36,015 bases of DNA from Sphingomonas sp. TREG-RG-20F-R18-01 (GCF_022662475.1 NZ_JAKNQQ010000018.1:1-36015), one strand, 5' to 3'; shown: positions 24,220-32,628, counted from the first letter of the stretch. Translations and numbers: made by a program. Notes: generated from the sequence alone by a model not told the origin.

Positions 24220-24522
24220 GCTGCTCTGAAACTTAGTTCAGTGACTTGGCAATTTTTGCCTTACTTATGCTTGGTCGGACCGGAGCATTGCGTTTCCGGG
24301 CCAGATCATAGAGTTTAGCCCTTGCCCCATGTTACCGCGAGCTCTTCGTCATCACTGCGACATAGGTCGACTGGGCAGAAAGTGTTTACCCCGACAAGTG
24401 TCGGCGCACTTCTTTGCTGTAGTGCATTCATAGTCTACACCCGAAAGCACATCGCTCGCTGCCTTTGGTAAGTAGGGGTCGGTTCCGGCTGAGGGCAAAA
24501 CAACACTCTAATCGGCGATATC
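24220..24522. other. 303-bp stretch without a gene
   Basis: No coding frame is supportable. A short hairpin, CCGACA-AG-TGTCGG near 24392-24405, is the only structure noticed. Confidence 0.4.
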
Positions 24523-25233
24523 CTAGGCCAAACTTTTCAGATGCAGCCACGCTCCCGCCTTGTCCAGTGCGACCTGATCGTCGACATCGATCCAGTCTAG
24601 GTCGCTGCAATCGAGGGTTAACGCGCGCCCCTCCTGCGCGAGTATGCGCATGCCCTCGGTGATGGAGGGATCTTCTAGTCCGTGCAGCGCGGCAAACAGG
24701 CCAGCCCCAATCGCGAATACGCCCGTATCAAAACAGTCGTAGGAAACGAGACCCTTGCCAATCTCGACGATCCGCTCGGCTTCGGTTCGGACGCATGTGA
24801 CATCGTTCAGGTCGACCCAGTCGCTGCCGATCCGACGGTCGATCGCCAATCGCGCCATGCCGGCAGCACCAGCTTCGGCAGTGCGGCGGTAGAGTTCGGG
24901 GTCGACCAGATGATCGCACATCGCTAGCAGCGCCTCCCGGCCGGCCGCATGCCCTTCGGCCGCTAGGAGGGAAACACCGTTTGGCTTGCGGTAATCCTCG
25001 GTTCGCACCGTCTGGACAGTGATCGGCCACTTCGTCGCCGCAATATGGGCTTCGATCAGTTCGGCACCGTAACCCAGCACCACGATCACATTCTTCAGTC
25101 CGGCATTAGCCAGACCGGCGATCGCATGATCGATGAGCGGTCTACCGCCGACCGGGCAGAGAGGCTTGAGCGGGGCGGCGGAACGCAGGCGACTGCCTTC
25201 GCCCGCCGCCAGCAGAATCGCGGTGTCGATCAT
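24523..25233 (-). CDS. sugar-phosphate-type nucleotidyltransferase, candidate inositol-1-phosphate cytidylyltransferase
   Basis: A 236-residue NTP-transferase with the N-terminal signature ILLAAGEGSRLRS...KPLCPVGGRPLIDH. LAMCDHLVDPELY (metal-binding Asp) and WVDLNDVTCVRTE with SYDCFDTGVFAI resemble the CTP:inositol-1-phosphate cytidylyltransferase domain of archaeal and thermophile di-myo-inositol phosphate pathways. Its ATG overlaps the inositol-1-phosphate synthase stop (ATGA), which supports that it activates inositol-1-phosphate to CDP-inositol. Other sugar-1-phosphate substrates remain possible. Third gene of the operon. Confidence 0.8.
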   Translation of the reverse strand: MIDTAILLAAGEGSRLRSAAPLKPLCPVGGRPLIDHAIAGLANAGLKNVIVVLGYGAELIEAHIAATKWPITVQTVRTEDYRKPNGVSLLAAEGHAAGREALLAMCDHLVDPELYRRTAEAGAAGMARLAIDRRIGSDWVDLNDVTCVRTEAERIVEIGKGLVSYDCFDTGVFAIGAGLFAALHGLEDPSITEGMRILAQEGRALTLDCSDLDWIDVDDQVALDKAGAWLHLKSLA

Positions 25234-26324
25234 GCCCGCTGCATGATGAAGTCTTCCACCGCCTGTGCTGCGAGGTCGTCAGTCATCTGCGTGCGCGGAT
25301 GCTTGCAGAAATAGGCCGATGCGGCATCGATTGGACCGGCCAATCCGCGATCTTGCGCTAGTTTGGCGCAGCGGATCATGTCGATCGCGACCCCAGCGCT
25401 ATTGGGACTGTCCTCCACCGAGAGACGGAGCTCGAGGTTCATTGGAACCCCGCCGAACATCGTACCTTCCATGCGCAGGAAGCAGACCTTGTTGTCGTTC
25501 TGCCAAGCAACATAATCCGACGGGCCGATGTGCACATTGTCAGCGTCGAGCCGTTCAGCAGCGACCGACTGCACCGCCTCGGTCTTGGAGATCTTCTTCG
25601 AGGCGAGCCGGCGATGGTTCGACATATTGAGGAAGTCGGTATTGCCGCCGGTGTTGAGTTGGTAGGTGCGCTCCAGCTTGACCCCGCGCTTTGCGAACAA
25701 ATCAGTCAACACGCGGTGGACAATCGTCGCCCCCAGCTGTGCCTTGATATCGTCGCCGATGATCGGGACGCCAGCCTGTGCGAAGCGGTCAGCCCATTCG
25801 GGGTTGCTGGCGATGAATACCGGGATGTTGTTGACGAACGCCACGCCCGCCTCAAGCGCGCATTCGGCGTAGAACTCGCTGGCGGCTTGCGATCCGACCG
25901 GGAGATAGTTCATCAGCACGTCGGTTTTGGAAGAGCGGAGCGCGGCGACAACCTCTTCCTTGGTCGGCTCAGGCGCGTCGGCAAGCAGAAAGGTACGGTC
26001 GTCCGCATAGTCCGCCATATGTTCGGCGACACCGTCCAGGACCTTACCCATCCGCACGGTGGTGCCGGTCGGTTCGATCGAGGCGCAGAAGACGGTGGTG
26101 CAGTTGGGCTTGGCGAAGATCGCCTCGGCAACGTCCTTGCCGACCTTCCGCCGGTCGACGTCCCATGCCGCCACCACACGAATGTCGCTCGGCCGGTAGC
26201 CTCCCAGGTCGTGGTGCATCAGGCCGATCGTCTCGTTCGTCCCTTCTCGGTAATACGACAGGCCTTGGACCAGGGAGCTTGCACAATTGCCGATGCCGAT
26301 CACGGCGACGTTGATACTCGTCAT
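25230..26324 (-). CDS. ino1: myo-inositol-1-phosphate synthase
   Basis: A 364-residue NAD-dependent enzyme that makes 1D-myo-inositol 3-phosphate from glucose 6-phosphate. The NAD site is VAVIGIGNCASSL (6-18). Family motifs VLMNYLPVGSQAASEFYAEC, FVNNIPVFIASNPEW, IIGDDIKAQLGATIVHRVL and QLNTGGNTDFLNM are intact; the last two contain conserved catalytic Lys and Asn/Asp positions. The length matches the short bacterial (actinobacterial-type) form rather than the eukaryotic 500-residue form. It sits 16 bases behind the phosphatidyltransferase gene and overlaps the nucleotidyltransferase. Confidence 0.95.
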   Translation of the reverse strand: MTSINVAVIGIGNCASSLVQGLSYYREGTNETIGLMHHDLGGYRPSDIRVVAAWDVDRRKVGKDVAEAIFAKPNCTTVFCASIEPTGTTVRMGKVLDGVAEHMADYADDRTFLLADAPEPTKEEVVAALRSSKTDVLMNYLPVGSQAASEFYAECALEAGVAFVNNIPVFIASNPEWADRFAQAGVPIIGDDIKAQLGATIVHRVLTDLFAKRGVKLERTYQLNTGGNTDFLNMSNHRRLASKKISKTEAVQSVAAERLDADNVHIGPSDYVAWQNDNKVCFLRMEGTMFGGVPMNLELRLSVEDSPNSAGVAIDMIRCAKLAQDRGLAGPIDAASAYFCKHPRTQMTDDLAAQAVEDFIMQRA

Positions 26325-26340
26325 TGGTTCTTTAGGTCCT

Positions 26341-27183
26341 TCAGGTAGATGACAGTGTTACGATCACAGCGGCACCAGCTAGTCGCGCTTCGAGCCTGCG
26401 GTGCCAGACAATTCCGACCAGCAGAACCGCGGAAAGTGGGCCAAGCTCGAACCACCAGAACCAGCGCGGATCGTGAGCAAGGCAGGCGAGACCGATCGCG
26501 TAGACCCGTACGTTTGCGCTGAGCAGGCTCATCAGGCGCATCGGCCCGACCGCTGCCGTGCCATAAGTAGTCGCGAGCTTTGCTGGAGCCGATTGCACGC
26601 CGAGCACCGCATCGAAGCGAGCGGCCGAGCGCTCCAGCGTACCTGCGACATAATCGTAGAGCCGGACGAGCGGATTGCGGCTCGGTGTCGGCCGTATGGC
26701 TACTGCCACGCCCATGCGGCGGCGGTGGAAGCGGGCGCGCTCGCTTTCATAAAGGTTCGACTGGACCGCATGGGCTGCACCCGCCGCCAGCGTCAACGCC
26801 CAGACCGCGGCCGTCCCGATCGAGCATGCGAGCACGACGTAAATCAACGTGAACACTCCGTGGTCGCACAGGCCGTCCAGCACACGGCCAAGCGGGCTGC
26901 TGGTACCGGTAGCCCGCGCGACCATGCCATCAAGCCCGTCCGCAACAAGCCATGCAATCGACAGCAGCAGGCCCAGCATCACGAACATCCAGCTCTGCCA
27001 ATGTGCGTAGGCCAGCGCTGCCAACCCGCCAACGGCAAGTCCGCCCAGCGAAACGACGTTGGCCGAAATTCCGCGTGCGATAAACCACGGCAGCAGCAGA
27101 CGTGCTGCGGGATGTATGATCCAAAGGTTTGTCGGATCCTCGATCCGGCGATCCCGCGACCGGTCCGGCGTAGGAGCTGTCAT
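26341..27183 (-). CDS. CDP-alcohol phosphatidyltransferase-family membrane enzyme
   Basis: A 280-residue multi-helix membrane protein. The family's metal and CDP-binding motif D-x2-DG-x2-AR-x8-G-x3-D-x3-D is exact: ADGLDGMVARATG...GRVLDGLCD. This family joins a CDP-activated alcohol to a second alcohol. Co-operonic inositol-1-phosphate synthase and nucleotidyltransferase indicate a product containing phosphoinositol: phosphatidylinositol(phosphate), an inositol-phosphosphingolipid, or di-myo-inositol phosphate. The start at ATG 27183 is chosen for domain fit; the frame extends 44 codons upstream without resemblance. The N-terminal 40 residues are soluble. Confidence 0.88.
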   Translation of the reverse strand: MTAPTPDRSRDRRIEDPTNLWIIHPAARLLLPWFIARGISANVVSLGGLAVGGLAALAYAHWQSWMFVMLGLLLSIAWLVADGLDGMVARATGTSSPLGRVLDGLCDHGVFTLIYVVLACSIGTAAVWALTLAAGAAHAVQSNLYESERARFHRRRMGVAVAIRPTPSRNPLVRLYDYVAGTLERSAARFDAVLGVQSAPAKLATTYGTAAVGPMRLMSLLSANVRVYAIGLACLAHDPRWFWWFELGPLSAVLLVGIVWHRRLEARLAGAAVIVTLSST

Positions 27184-27558
27184 CGGACTGACACGTACAG
27201 CGCGACACGGATGCGCAGCAAGGAAATTAGAGAGCCTATATGCCCCGCACGCTACCGCGACGAGGGCCAGACGATGCGGACCAACTTGCCGCTTTTGGCG
27301 CTTTTTGCGCTGCAACTTGGCAGCGATTCCTCGTCAGGATGAACGAATGGCCAAAGTTTGTAATTAAGTGAGATCCTCATAATATATAGTTATTGGTATT
27401 TCTAGCAATACCGACAAATACAACTATAATTACAAACGATAGCATAAAACAGTTCGTCATTGCGCGGAATCAGTACCCATGATCGACTGCACGGCACCTT
27501 CTACTTCTCCGCCGTCGTGCCAGGCGGTTTCACGCCTACGCGAACGCTCCCAAGCGCA
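27184..27558. other. 375-bp intergenic region with an AT-rich imperfect palindrome
   Basis: Nested inverted repeats at 27356-27437: GTTTGTAATTA/TAATTACAAAC (outer), ATAGTT/AACTAT (middle), and GGTATT-TCTAGC-AATACC (inner). The AT content contrasts sharply with the GC-rich surroundings. It may be an operator/promoter region for the inositol operon, a terminator for the GH130 gene (which reads toward it), or a small mobile remnant. Confidence 0.6.
27356..27437. repeat. 82-bp AT-rich nested inverted repeat
   Basis: Outer 11-bp arms 27356-27366 and 27427-27437 are perfect complements; the inner 6-bp arms 27395-27400 and 27407-27412 close a 6-base loop. See the surrounding intergenic entry for interpretation. 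Confidence 0.65.
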
Positions 27559-28851
27559 TTAGCTCATCCGAGCCAGCAAATCGTCGATCCTGCAACTTGC
27601 AAAACTGGCGAAATTGTCGGCGACTCCGAAAGGCAATAGCAAGGTACGGTCATGAACGATCGCGCCACAACTATATACGACATTGGGAACATAGCCGCTG
27701 CGTTCCGACGGACTTGGCCGCAGGATTGGTTCCGCCGTCCGCGCAAGCAGCTTGCCAGGATCGGCCTTGTCGAGCAGGCACGCCCCCATGCAATAGTTGC
27801 GCATCATGCCGACGCCGTGTGTGATGACGAGCCATCCTTCGTCCAATTCAATCGGCGATCCGCAATTGCCCATCTGGACGAATTCCCACGGGTAGCGTGG
27901 ACCGATCAGCTTGGCGCCTCCGTCCCAGACGGTTAGTTTGTCCGACGCAATCAGCCAGAGATTCTCATTGTCTTGGCGGCCGATCATGTGAAAGCGGCCG
28001 TCGATCTTGCGGGGGAAGAGCGCCATGCCCTTGCTCGCCGGGACAGATCCCTGCAGCGTCGTCATCTCAAAGGTATTGATGCCAGTGCCCCGGAACAATT
28101 CGCAGCGCGCAGCGCGCCCGTCGAACGCCGTATAAGTCCCGAGAAAACTAGGCGTCCCGTCGTCTTCGGTGAAGCGCACCATGCGTAAATCCTCGATCCC
28201 CTGGCGCTGACTTTTAGTGATGGGGAACAACACGCTTTCGGACGGGTCTTGGCTGCCTTCACAGATTACCCGCGTCGTTCCGGTCTCGCCGCTTTCATCG
28301 GGGCCTTCGATCCGTGGCGATGTTACCCAGGGACTGGCATCGTCGACCTGAAAGCCAGTGCTGGCGCCCCAGCTGCCGGTGCGGAAGGTTACGGAAGAGA
28401 CATGGCCTTCGCCAATGCCACGCAGCGAGAGAATAAATTTGATCCCGTCCGTCGGAGCACCGTCCTGATTCATCCGCCGAACGATACTCGGATTGAACAA
28501 AGCTGCCGCTTCGAACGAATATTCCGCGCTGAGATAGGCTCCAATTAGCAATTGCTGCTCGTGATCCGCAGTCACGTCCTCCGGCAGACACGCGATCACG
28601 TCCTCAAAGCGGCGCAGCAGCATGGTTTCGACGTTGCGGTGCCGCTCCGAAAGGGTGGTTATAGCAATTTCGCAATTCGCGCGCCGCAACGTCGGGTCAA
28701 GCGACAAGACGCGCTCGACCACCTTTCGCATGCGGGGATGCTCAGTGTCGGCGAACGGCTCCGGATATTCAACGCTGAATGGCTTGATCACGGTGCGGGA
28801 CGGATCGGGGCGCAAGTGAATTCCGGAAAACTCAAACAATCCTTCAGTCAT
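27559..28851 (-). CDS. GH130-family glycoside phosphorylase/glycosidase
   Basis: A 430-residue five-bladed beta-propeller protein of GH130 (mannoside phosphorylase family). Typical motifs: LFNPSIVR, FILSLRGIGEGHVSSVTFRTG, MVRFTEDDGTPSFLGTYTAFDG, KGMALFPRKIDGRFHMIGRQDNENLW, then GWLVITHGVGMMRNYCMGACLLDK and RSGYVPNVVYSCGAI. GH130 enzymes split beta-mannosides by phosphorolysis; the specificity (beta-1,2 or beta-1,4) cannot be read from sequence by eye. It lies on the same strand, upstream of the inositol operon but separated by 375 bp, so it may be a separate unit handling a mannosylated glycan. Confidence 0.88.
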   Translation of the reverse strand: MTEGLFEFSGIHLRPDPSRTVIKPFSVEYPEPFADTEHPRMRKVVERVLSLDPTLRRANCEIAITTLSERHRNVETMLLRRFEDVIACLPEDVTADHEQQLLIGAYLSAEYSFEAAALFNPSIVRRMNQDGAPTDGIKFILSLRGIGEGHVSSVTFRTGSWGASTGFQVDDASPWVTSPRIEGPDESGETGTTRVICEGSQDPSESVLFPITKSQRQGIEDLRMVRFTEDDGTPSFLGTYTAFDGRAARCELFRGTGINTFEMTTLQGSVPASKGMALFPRKIDGRFHMIGRQDNENLWLIASDKLTVWDGGAKLIGPRYPWEFVQMGNCGSPIELDEGWLVITHGVGMMRNYCMGACLLDKADPGKLLARTAEPILRPSPSERSGYVPNVVYSCGAIVHDRTLLLPFGVADNFASFASCRIDDLLARMS

Positions 28852-29226
28852 ATTGATACGTCTCCGAGATCGCGTAGCATTTCAACTCGGTGTCTCGGGG
28901 CTGGATAGGTTTCCCCGCTAGCCCTGCGCGGGGCGCCAAGCGAAAATAGTACCTCTTAAACGCCGAACCGGTAGCAGCCTCGCCAGGGTAAGCAAGCAAG
29001 CGCATCTATGGCAAACGAGACTTGCTGTCGCATGTCGGACTGGTGGGTTTCTTTCGGCCTCGCGCGCTAGGCCCGAGCGTGCAGCGACCGGCTGGGCGCT
29101 TACATCAACGTAGCGGCGCGGCGCTGATTGCGGCGCGAAGACAGCATCTTGCTCGGCGGTGACGGCCTTGAGCAGGATTTCGGCTGACTGAGCCGGAAAG
29201 TACCGTCGCCGGACACGGCTATCCAT
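28852..29226. other. 375-bp stretch without a gene
   Basis: Between the GH130 start and the IS5 remnant. The open frame that runs into it from the IS5 remnant (28918 onward) has no transposase character and is not supportable. Confidence 0.4.
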
Positions 29227-29533
29227 AACTGCCTGCCGTTCGTAGAAGATCAGGCGGTCGATATTGTAGACAAGGTTGGCGAGTGTGATCTTCGCTTCGG
29301 GGTGCGCGATGCGATAATGCAGCCAAACAGGCCATCCCATCCTTCTAACCGACGAACACGTGCTTGATGCGCGTACGAACGGTAGATCGTTTGGCATTGG
29401 CACCGGATGCGCCTCTGGACATCGGCTTGCACTTGGGCTTTTTGCGCTGGACCCCGCTGACCCGGCTCATCGATTTCAGCCACGCCTCGTTAGCCTGGCT
29501 TCGGCAGGCGATGTCCGCCCAAACTAAAACTAT
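29227..29533 (-). pseudogene. IS5-family transposase, C-terminal remnant with frameshift
   Basis: Two adjacent frames give the IS5 C-terminus: WADIACRSQANEAWLKSMS, RKKPKCKPMSRGASGANAKRS, TVRTRIKHVF, then, after a shift at about 29345, GWPVWLHYRIAHPEAKITLAN followed by LVYNIDRLIFYERQAV. The N-terminal two-thirds and any inverted repeats are missing. It is unrelated to the IS427-group copy at 14411 at the sequence level visible here. Confidence 0.8.
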
Positions 29534-29756
29534 TTTAGAAGATTGTGTCGAGGGTGGATTCTGCGGTGCTTGTGAATGCGAGCAGCGTGTCGGCAAAGGC
29601 CTAGCGACGATTTTGAGTACCGCCTGTCGAACGGCGAGCATAGTAGATGTGGCGGTGGGTCTTAAATTCTTTTTCCCGTCCCGGGGCGATGAGGTAGCGA
29701 GATTTAAGAAGGTGTATACGATCCCCGGCACAGCATGGCGATAATTTAAGCGCTAA

Positions 29757-29782
29757 GGAACATTTTCTGTTACGATCGCGTT
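29757..29782 (+). promoter_or_regulatory. EcfG (general stress sigma) promoter, perfect consensus
   Basis: GGAAC at 29757-29761, a 17-base spacer, and CGTT at 29779-29782 (continuing TT). This matches the EcfG consensus GGAAC-N16/17-CGTT exactly and lies 49 bases before the small membrane protein ATG. Binding is inferred from motif knowledge. Confidence 0.75.
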
Positions 29783-29831
29783 TTGGCTTTAGGAGGATGC
29801 TGTTGTGGCGTCTGTCGATCGGAGGATTCCC

Positions 29832-29978
29832 ATGCTTTGGACCGTTGCTGTAATTCTCCTCATTCTCTGGGTCCTTGGGTTCGCTGTCCATATCGGGGGC
29901 GGGTTAATTCATCTTCTGCTGGTCGCCGCGGTGGTCGTGGTAATCTTCAATTTGGTGAGCGGTCGTCGCGCGGTATAA
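29832..29978 (+). CDS. lmo0937-family small membrane protein (48 aa)
   Basis: MLWTVAVILLILWVLGFAVH, then IGGGLIHLLLVAAVVVVIFN and LVSGRRAV: two hydrophobic helices with a short basic tail, the lmo0937/DUF5670 pattern. GGAGG at 29821-29825 sits 6 bases before the ATG, and a perfect EcfG promoter lies upstream. Such proteins are stress-induced envelope components of unknown mechanism. It is too short for most gene finders. Confidence 0.85.
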   Translation: MLWTVAVILLILWVLGFAVHIGGGLIHLLLVAAVVVVIFNLVSGRRAV

Positions 29979-30765
29979 GCGATCGCTTGACCTTTACATT
30001 TTATGGGCGCGGCGCGGAGGGATGACCGAACCCTCTTTCGCTGTCCCGCTATCGCTGTCCCGCTATCGCTTTTCTGCAAATGGATGTCAGCCGACCGGTC
30101 GCTTTGCGCTGACCATTGACAAGCAACTTTCTTCGATTGGGAAGATCGATTTTTGTCTGGCCATTCAAGGAGCCACCTCAAAGTGCCAGCGCACGGTCTT
30201 GTACGGGTATCCGTGGGACCACGCCTTAAACGATCCCAGGCTGCCGACAGCGACGACCTGGAGGTCAGGATTGGAAGCTGCTGACGAGGGCAGTGAGATT
30301 ACTAGTACGCCGCTTCGAAACGGGCCTGTTCATCCCATCGAACCTGTCGTCTGTGAGCACAAGCCCCTCCACGGCGAGCTCGATGTATGCCACCGGCTTC
30401 TGCGTAGGAACATTTAGGCCTGCTTTAGATCGAAGCTCTACTCCATATTTTAACTGAACCGGTACGTTTTTGCACGATCGGCCGTTAAGCGGACATGAGC
30501 ACGCACTGCGGATGCATCTGATGGGCAGGCCCGGACATTTCTTGCTCGTACCGTCTTAACGTTGCTATCGCGAGGATAATCGCCGTGCAGGTCGTTCAAT
30601 AAGTTCGCTGTCGGACAAAGACGCGGGCTACGACCCACAGTAATATTATAGCCTCAAGGTAGCGCAAGAATGGCATTACTGTGCCAAATACGAAGACAGC
30701 CAGTCGCGCCAGGTTTAGTGGGTTTGGTTGCTCCCATTGGTCAGCCGCATGTATCGCTCGAATAC
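29979..30765. other. 787-bp stretch without a supportable gene
   Basis: Contains a 14-bp tandem repeat (CGCTGTCCCGCTAT, 2.3 copies, 30039-30070). Frames of 131 codons (30022-30417, plus) and 62 codons (30638-30450, minus) have no recognisable features. On the minus strand 30555-30265 is open for 97 codons and Cys-rich at its start but has no start codon near its beginning. Nothing is called. Confidence 0.4.
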
Positions 30766-31797
30766 TTACTCAGTCGCAAGTGCTTTGGCTATTTCGTCTT
30801 CAGTAGCGACACGGTCTTCAATGACGCACCGATATGCGAGACCTGGCATACCAAGGTCAGATGGTACCGTGGCCTGCGCAACGATCAAACCATCATGGGT
30901 GGTTAGTTGAGGCTGTATTGACGCGATGGCATGCGGGTGGTGGGCATGAAAGGAGTAACCCCCCGTTGAGGCGACCACGCGTCCCGCTTGATCGACGATG
31001 GAGATGGTCGAGCGATCACACTCACGACGGGATACATCCATGATTCGCTCCACCTGACCTTCGAAGTCATACTCGAGGTAGAACACCCCGACGGTCAGAC
31101 CATTAACGACGACTGGCGCGACGTAGACGAGCACCTTGCGGTGGTTGGACCAGGGATTGTCCCAGACCTCGTCCGTCACCCAGCTATCTTGCTGGTCGAG
31201 GCGGAGGGCCCGCTCGAACTGCGCCTGTCCCTTGAACTCGACGGACCGGACTGAGGCGTTCTCATGGGCACAAACGGTCATCGATCCGTCGGTGTCGACG
31301 AGAAAGGCATTAAGAAAATACGGTGACAGACGCAGCAAGGAACGGAGACGTTCCAACGCCTCGGCTTGATAGCGCTTCCCCGAACCCTGCATTACCAGCG
31401 CGTCTTGAATCGACTTATCCGCAGCTAACATGCGGAGGTCGATCGAGCGATCGTATAGCGTGCGAGATAGGCTGCCGGCGATGGATTGGGCGAGTTCACG
31501 CAAACGGCCGCCCTCGAACTCCTCCAGCAGCTCGTTGGCGATAGCAGCGCCCAGCTGAAGCCTGTCCATGACGCCAGCTCGGAAGGCGATGGACGCCTGC
31601 CGAGCGCTACCAGCCAACAATTTCACTTCTGCGGCGACAACTCCGAAGCCGCGGCCGGCTTCACCGGCGCGTGCTGCCTCGATAGCAGCGTTAAGTGCTA
31701 ACAGATTGGTCTGCGCAGCGATCGCTTCTGCCTTGCTAGCATGCAAGTCGACATCGCTGCCAAGCGCCGAGATGAGAGAGCGTAGACGACGAGGCAT
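30766..31797 (-). CDS. soluble chemoreceptor-like protein, MCP tip followed by Cache-type sensor
   Basis: A 343-residue protein. Residues 25-62 are the methyl-accepting chemotaxis protein hairpin tip (AIAAQTNLLALNAAIEAARAGEAGRGFGVVAAEV), which contacts CheA and CheW. There is no membrane helix. The C-terminal 200 residues look like a double-Cache/PDC sensor domain (YFLNAFLVDTDGSMTVCAHE, KVLVYVAPVVVNGLTVGVFYLE, ISIVDQAGRVVAS), which is normally periplasmic and N-terminal. So the order is reversed and the sensor would be cytoplasmic. The signalling helices flanking the tip are short. It stands alone with no che genes nearby. GGAAAG precedes the ATG. Confidence 0.82.
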   Translation of the reverse strand: MPRRLRSLISALGSDVDLHASKAEAIAAQTNLLALNAAIEAARAGEAGRGFGVVAAEVKLLAGSARQASIAFRAGVMDRLQLGAAIANELLEEFEGGRLRELAQSIAGSLSRTLYDRSIDLRMLAADKSIQDALVMQGSGKRYQAEALERLRSLLRLSPYFLNAFLVDTDGSMTVCAHENASVRSVEFKGQAQFERALRLDQQDSWVTDEVWDNPWSNHRKVLVYVAPVVVNGLTVGVFYLEYDFEGQVERIMDVSRRECDRSTISIVDQAGRVVASTGGYSFHAHHPHAIASIQPQLTTHDGLIVAQATVPSDLGMPGLAYRCVIEDRVATEDEIAKALATE

Positions 31798-31908
31798 GAC
31801 TTTCCAATCAACAGGCTGGCTAATCTAAGGTGATTAATGCCTCGTTAGATTCGACAGCCATTGCTGGAACTCAAACATTTGGATGGATCGCGCGGAAAAT
31901 GAGGAATC

Positions 31909-32022
31909 TGTCGCAAATATGCTAAGTTCCGCGACCACCGCTCCAGCGCTCTGTTTTCCTCATGAGCTTCTGTCGCAAAAGTTTGTTGCACAACACTTCT
32001 TTTGTGATACAGTTTTGCGACA
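31909..32022. promoter_or_regulatory. res-like recombination/operator site upstream of resolvase
   Basis: Two dyads: TGTCGCAAAT...CGCGACCA at 31909-31936, and TGTCGCAAAA (31971-31980) with the perfect inverse TTTTGCGACA (32013-32022), which overlaps the resolvase ATG. The TGTCGCAAAA half-site repeated with different spacings is the pattern of res subsites bound by serine resolvases, and would also autoregulate the gene. Confidence 0.65.
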
Positions 32023-32585
32023 TGCTGATTGGCTACGCCCGTGTGTCCACCGATGACCAAGATCTCCGGCTGCAACGCGCCGCATTGAAGGAGGCCGGAT
32101 GCAAGCGGACGTTCGAGGAGAAAATCTCGGGCGCGAAGCGTGACAGGCCCGAACTAGCCAGGATGATCGACCAGCTGCGCAACGACGACACGGTAATAGT
32201 GACGCGGCTCGATCGGCTAGCACGCTCAACCCGCGACCTGCTCGACATTGCCGAAAAGCTGAAGGAGGTCGGCGCCGGCTTGCGCTCGCTGGCCGAGCCT
32301 TGGGCGGATACGACCTCGCCTGCTGGCCGTATGGTGCTGACTGTGTTTGCCGGCATCGCCGAGTTCGAGCGCGAGTTGATTCACCAGCGAACCAACAGCG
32401 GACGAGTGGCGGCAAAGGCGAGGGGGGTCCGGTTCGGCCGCCCGCCTAAACTTACCTCCGATCAGATCGCGCTATGTGAGCGGTTGGTGAGCGAAGGCAC
32501 ATCGGTGCGCGAAGCAGCCAAGCTGCTAAAGTGCCACCATGCCACGCTGTACCGGGCGCTGACCGCCTCGACGTTGACAGTGTGA
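32022..32585 (+). CDS. serine resolvase/invertase (Tn3 resolvase family)
   Basis: A 187-residue recombinase. The N-terminal catalytic domain starts MLIGYARVSTDDQ (catalytic Ser9), with TRLDRLARSTRDLLDIAEKL, the arginine-rich LDRLARS motif, and MVLTVFAGIAEFERELI; the C-terminal HTH reads VREAAKLLKCHHATLYRAL. It resolves multimers or cointegrates at the upstream res-like site. ATG 32022 gives the family start; 20 further codons upstream are open but lie in the site. No transposase of the Tn3 type is present, so it may serve plasmid-dimer resolution. Confidence 0.92.
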   Translation: MLIGYARVSTDDQDLRLQRAALKEAGCKRTFEEKISGAKRDRPELARMIDQLRNDDTVIVTRLDRLARSTRDLLDIAEKLKEVGAGLRSLAEPWADTTSPAGRMVLTVFAGIAEFERELIHQRTNSGRVAAKARGVRFGRPPKLTSDQIALCERLVSEGTSVREAAKLLKCHHATLYRALTASTLTV

Positions 32586-32628
32586 TGCAGGACGCTCTGC
32601 GAACCCGTGCGCGGAAAGGGGAGGCCTG

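Noticed and set aside
25530..26348. 272-codon plus-strand frame opposite inositol-1-phosphate synthase
   Set aside because: Antisense shadow of an unmistakable conserved enzyme.
30039..30070. 14-bp tandem repeat, 2.3 copies, considered as iteron or CRISPR-like
   Set aside because: Too few copies, no spacers, and no replication or Cas gene near.
30265..30555. 97-codon, initially Cys-rich open stretch on the minus strand
   Set aside because: No ATG, GTG or TTG near its beginning, no ribosome site and no recognisable domain; probably chance.
31341..31359. GGAACG-GAGA-CGTTCC palindrome considered as an EcfG promoter
   Set aside because: It lies inside the chemoreceptor coding sequence and the spacing between GGAAC and CGTT is far too short.
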